A stretch of DNA of 64,000 nt from Hyphomicrobiales bacterium (GTDB taxonomy: Bacteria; Pseudomonadota; Alphaproteobacteria; Rhizobiales; Phreatobacteraceae), in the NCBI GenBank assembly GCA_017304475.1, contig JAFKKV010000019.1, forward strand, positions 124,001-188,000. Reading direction: 5' to 3'. Shown here one piece after another: positions 61,119 through 64,000 of the stretch. The translations under genes were made by a program, and so were the position numbers. Every line of letters begins with the position of its first letter. Position 1 is the stretch's first letter. The notes under the pieces were generated by a model, which had not been told where the DNA came from, searched no databases, and was given only the letters and a program-made list of their open reading frames with translations.

Positions 61119-62093
61119 TCAGGGAACCAGTACGACCTTGCCCGTCGTCGCCCGGCTTTCCATCGCGCGATGCGCCTCCGCCACCGCGCCAAGCGGATAG
61201 CCGCCGCCCTTGACCACCTGGAGAGCGCCGTCGGCGGCAAGCGTGAAGAGCTCTTCCAGGTCCGGCCTCAGATTGGTGGGCGTCAGCAGCGGCAGCAGGG
61301 CAAAGCCGCGCAGCGACTGGTTCCGGGCGAAGACCGTTTCCAGCCTCGCCGTGTCGAGATCGAGCCGGCCGAGCGCCCCGAAGACCAGTTCGCCGCCCGG
61401 TGCCAGCTCGTCGAGGCAAGCGCTCGTCAGCGCACCGCCGACAAAATCATAGACGATGTCGAGGCCGGCCTTGCCGGTCGCCTCGCCAAGAGCTGCCGCC
61501 CAGCCGGCACCGCCGGGCGCGATGGCGGCATCGGCACCGAGCGCGAGGGCAAGATCCCGCTTGGCCGGCGAACTCGCGGCGGCGATCACCCGCCGCGCTC
61601 CGGCGCGCTTCGCCAGTTGCACCAGCAGCGAGCCGACGCCGCCGGCCGCGGCGGTGACCTGCACGGTCTTGCCCTCCGGCCGGCTCCGCTGGACCAGATG
61701 CAGCGCCGTCAGGCCCTGCACCATCAAGGCGCAGGCGTCGTCGAAGGACAGGCCTTCGGGCAGCGGCACCGCCGATGCGGCCTCGACCGCGACATAGTCG
61801 GCGTAGCCGCCGGCGCGTCCGGCCGCGAACAGAGGAATCGCGACCCGCGCGCCGATCGGCAGCGCCGCACCGTCTCCCAGAGCCTCGACCACGCCCGCCA
61901 CCTCGACGCCCAACATCATCGGCAGGTCCGGCGTCACCGCATAGCGGTCGGCGCGCATCAGCACCTCGAAGAAATTGACCCCGGCGGCGCGGACCCTGAT
62001 CAGCGCCTGGCCGGGCCCGGCGACCGGAGCAGGAATGTCGATGATGTCGAGAACATCGGGGGCGCCGAAGCGGCTGAGCTGGACGGCTTTCAT
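61119..62093 (-). CDS. Zinc-independent quinone oxidoreductase (zeta-crystallin type MDR)
   Basis: A 324-residue medium-chain dehydrogenase/reductase that should reduce quinones or enones with NADPH. N-terminal GroES-like domain (MKAVQLSRFGAPDVLDIIDI, VRAAGVNFFEVLMR) without the zinc cysteines, then a Rossmann domain with the AAAGGVGSLLVQLAK motif. ATG 62093 is preferred to 62120 (10-residue non-family extension). It is divergent from an HxlR regulator, a frequent pairing for electrophile- or quinone-responsive reductases. Confidence 0.92.
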   Translation of the reverse strand: MKAVQLSRFGAPDVLDIIDIPAPVAGPGQALIRVRAAGVNFFEVLMRADRYAVTPDLPMMLGVEVAGVVEALGDGAALPIGARVAIPLFAAGRAGGYADYVAVEAASAVPLPEGLSFDDACALMVQGLTALHLVQRSRPEGKTVQVTAAAGGVGSLLVQLAKRAGARRVIAAASSPAKRDLALALGADAAIAPGGAGWAAALGEATGKAGLDIVYDFVGGALTSACLDELAPGGELVFGALGRLDLDTARLETVFARNQSLRGFALLPLLTPTNLRPDLEELFTLAADGALQVVKGGGYPLGAVAEAHRAMESRATTGKVVLVP

Positions 62094-62101
62094 GGGGAGC
62101 A

Positions 62102-62122
62102 CCTTGCATTGCTGTGGCAAGG
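62102..62122. promoter_or_regulatory. Inverted repeat between quinone oxidoreductase and HxlR genes
   Basis: CCTTGC-N9-GCAAGG, only 9 bases from the oxidoreductase start. A second dyad, ATCGATCGAT, lies at 62137-62146. Either could be the HxlR operator for both divergent genes. Confidence 0.5.
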
Positions 62123-62182
62123 CATCACCTAGCTGTATCGATCGATCGGAAACGACACACCCTTTCGTTCCATACTGACCGG

Positions 62183-62596
62183 ATGGTGCCCATGGCCGAG
62201 ATCATCAAGAGACTGCCGGCGCTGCCGGCCGAACGGGCGCTCAGGGTCATTTCCGGACGCTGGAAGGCGGTCATCCTCTACCATCTGTTCGACCGGCCGA
62301 AGCGGCTGTCGGAACTGAAGCGCCTGGTGCCCGCCATCAGCCAGAAGGTGCTGATCCAGCAATTGCGCGAGATGGAAGAGCACGGCCTCGTGCACCGCGA
62401 GATCTTCCGCCAGGTGCCGCCACGCGTCGACTATTCGGCGACACCGCTCGGGCTCAGCCTCGAACCGGTTCTGCTCGCGCTCTGCCAATGGGGTCAGCGC
62501 CATGCCGATGCGCTGAACGAAAGGGACCTGGTCGCCGACTGCGTGATCAGGCCGCGTGGCGGGCGCGCCACCGCCGCAGAGGCGCCGGAGCTCTAA
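62183..62596 (+). CDS. HxlR-family transcriptional regulator
   Basis: A 137-residue winged-helix regulator: RALRVISGRWKAVILYHLF, RLSELKRLVPAISQKVLIQQLREMEEHGLVHREIF and YSATPLGLSLEPVL cover the full HxlR domain. Most redox-sensing HxlR proteins carry a cysteine near the N-terminus; here the N-terminal region has none, so it may sense a ligand. ATGs at 62183 and 62192 are both possible. Divergent from the quinone oxidoreductase; its stop overlaps that of the next gene by 4 bases, tail to tail. Confidence 0.92.
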   Translation: MVPMAEIIKRLPALPAERALRVISGRWKAVILYHLFDRPKRLSELKRLVPAISQKVLIQQLREMEEHGLVHREIFRQVPPRVDYSATPLGLSLEPVLLALCQWGQRHADALNERDLVADCVIRPRGGRATAAEAPEL

Positions 62597-63951
62597 TCCT
62601 CGATCCGCTCGGCCGGCATGTCCTGGCCGCCCTGGTGCAGTACGGCCCGGACGGCCCGGCCCTCGCCGCCGATCTCGAACGACAGTTGGGCGTCGACCTC
62701 GACGGTGAAGAAGTCGGTATCGCTCTCGGCGAAAACCTCCACATCCGGCTGGCCGGTGGCCTGCACGAACAGGCGGCCGCCGACCTGCGTCACGGCCAGG
62801 ATCATATCCGGCGTCAGGCGATAACGGCCGACATGACGCGCCAGCACCTCGGGCGCGACCGCCACGGCGACGCGCTGCTTGGCCGGCGGCGCCAGGGGCA
62901 TGGCGGGATCGAGAAGATGACGGCCGATATCGTCGACGCCAAGGGCCGCCGAACTGTTGGAGAGAGCCACCACGCCGGTCCGCGCCTTGACGAGATAGCC
63001 GGCGAAGGAGCGCTGGCCGCCGGTGCCGCCATTGTGCCAGACCAGGGTGTCGTCGCCGGTCCCCACGACCATCCAGCCGAGCGCCGTCTGCATGTCGAGC
63101 ACGCCCATTGGCCGCCGCACCTCCAGCATGGCGGCGAAGGCCGGAGCGAGCGGGCTGTCGCGGTGGCCGAGCGCCGCTTCCAGGAAGGTCAGCATGTCGG
63201 AAGCCGTCGAGCGCAAGGCGCCTGCCCCGGCAAAGGTCGGCAGGTCCCAGTGCTGGATGCCCCTCAGGGCCGCGTCATGGGCGCCGGCAAGCCGCGTCCG
63301 CGCCTCGTCCGACAGCGTCACCATGGTGCTGGTCATGCCGAGCGGCCCGGTGATGCGGCTGCGCACCAGATCCTCATAGGTGGTGCCGGCACGCCGGGCC
63401 AGCGCCTCGCCGAGCAGGCCAAAGCCGAGATTGGAATAGTCATATTGGACGCCGATATCGCGGGTCAGCTCGTGACGGGCGAGGAAACCGAAGAGCTGCG
63501 CGAAGGAATAGTCGGCATAGGGATTGCCCGGGTCTTCCGGCGCGAAATCATCCGGCAGGCTGGGCAGCGCAGACGTGTGGGTCGCCAGGTCGATCAGCGT
63601 GATCGCCCGGCCAGCCCGCCGGCCGGGCGCCGCACCCTCGGGCAGATAGTCGGCCACCGGATCCGACAGCGCCGCCTCGCCCCGCCGCACCATGTCGGCG
63701 AGCAGCAGCGCGGTGAACACCTTGGTCACCGAGCCGATCTCGAACAGCGTGCCGCCATTGACCGGACGGGCATCGGCCTCGCCGTGACGGCCATGGGCGA
63801 CGATATGGCGGCCGGCCGGTCCGGTCATGCCGACGACGATACCGAGGCTCTGGCGTTGCACATCGATCCTGTCGGCCAGGATCGCCAGGATCTCGGCGTC
63901 CGACGGAAACCCTGAAGAGGCGGAAACGCCTACGGTGCTCATCGGTGCCAT
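62593..63951 (-). CDS. Serine beta-lactamase-like hydrolase (class C/DD-peptidase fold)
   Basis: A 452-residue protein of the beta-lactamase/PBP4*/EstB superfamily. Catalytic motifs: SVTK (Ser74, Lys77), YSN (Tyr172 to Asn174) and HNGGTGG near residue 305 in place of KTG. An extra beta-rich C-terminal domain begins around 350 (LARHVGRYRLTPDMILAV). No signal peptide is evident, which argues for an esterase or D-amino-acid peptidase in the cytoplasm and against a secreted beta-lactamase. ATG 63951 has GGGGAG 10 bases upstream; 63942 is an alternative. Confidence 0.88.
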   Translation of the reverse strand: MAPMSTVGVSASSGFPSDAEILAILADRIDVQRQSLGIVVGMTGPAGRHIVAHGRHGEADARPVNGGTLFEIGSVTKVFTALLLADMVRRGEAALSDPVADYLPEGAAPGRRAGRAITLIDLATHTSALPSLPDDFAPEDPGNPYADYSFAQLFGFLARHELTRDIGVQYDYSNLGFGLLGEALARRAGTTYEDLVRSRITGPLGMTSTMVTLSDEARTRLAGAHDAALRGIQHWDLPTFAGAGALRSTASDMLTFLEAALGHRDSPLAPAFAAMLEVRRPMGVLDMQTALGWMVVGTGDDTLVWHNGGTGGQRSFAGYLVKARTGVVALSNSSAALGVDDIGRHLLDPAMPLAPPAKQRVAVAVAPEVLARHVGRYRLTPDMILAVTQVGGRLFVQATGQPDVEVFAESDTDFFTVEVDAQLSFEIGGEGRAVRAVLHQGGQDMPAERIED

Positions 63952-64000
63952 GGCATGCTGTCTCCCCGGATCGGCCGCGCCACGCCGCGCCGGCCATCCT
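63952..64000. other. Right edge of the window
   Basis: Only the GGGGAG ribosome site (63962-63967, minus strand) of the hydrolase gene is recognisable; the next gene is outside the window. Confidence 0.5.

Noticed and set aside
62593..63951. A true secreted class C beta-lactamase
   Set aside because: The SVTK and YSN motifs fit the superfamily, but no signal peptide is seen, the KTG box is replaced by HNGGTGG and an extra C-terminal domain is present, which is more like EstB/PBP4*-type hydrolases.

Overview
The window is a GC-rich bacterial chromosome segment, most likely from an alphaproteobacterium of the order Hyphomicrobiales (Rhizobiales). The evidence is the recA / alaS / icd neighbourhood, a GAAC-N7-GAAC SOS box in front of recA (the alphaproteobacterial LexA site), a FixJ/DctB-style two-component pair, a MocR regulator, and intergenic palindromic repeats of the kind common in Rhizobiales. 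The genus cannot be fixed from the sequence alone. I see no tRNA, rRNA, CRISPR array, intact insertion sequence, integrase or phage gene.

Layout. 0.1-11.3 kb is core genome: icd, a prolyl-oligopeptidase-family peptidase, an acetyltransferase, alaS, recA with its SOS box, a small TonB-C-like exported protein, an EamA transporter and a four-helix membrane protein. 11.4-25.0 kb looks less GC-rich and reads as an accessory, possibly acquired, catabolic block. It holds three MFS transporters, a MocR (GntR-aminotransferase) regulator, a complete PotABCD-like ABC importer and a hormone-sensitive-lipase-type esterase. 25.2-37.0 kb holds two RND efflux systems that converge on repeat DNA. The first is a MexEF-like pair preceded by a probably inactive alpha/beta hydrolase and a divergent LysR gene. 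The second is an MdtA-MdtC-like pair. Neither has an outer-membrane channel gene nearby.

37.6-41.2 kb is a probable operon of a membrane histidine kinase, a FixJ-like regulator, a secreted GlcG/HbpS-like protein and a secreted ankyrin-repeat protein. 41.3-50.3 kb is an eight-gene operon: an AGPS-like FAD oxidase, an FGGY kinase, a carbohydrate ABC importer, an SDR dehydrogenase and a GldA-like metal alcohol dehydrogenase. It lies behind a LacI regulator whose start codon sits inside a perfect 9+9 bp dyad. I read it as an import-phosphorylate-oxidise pathway for a polyol or related sugar.

51.8-57.4 kb holds a cupin, an FCD-type GntR regulator, an N-formylglutamate-amidohydrolase-like protein with an altered motif, an orphan oligopeptide-binding protein and an MFS transporter. 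57.4-64.0 kb holds an AlkD-like DNA alkylation repair protein, an MGDG-synthase-type glycosyltransferase, three very small membrane proteins, a quinone oxidoreductase with a divergent HxlR regulator, and a serine beta-lactamase-like hydrolase.

Two families of long intergenic inverted repeats are scattered between operons: family I at 1.5, 4.5, 32.3 and 50.5 kb plus a solo hairpin at 41.3 kb, and family II at 32.1, 37.4 and 55.8 kb.
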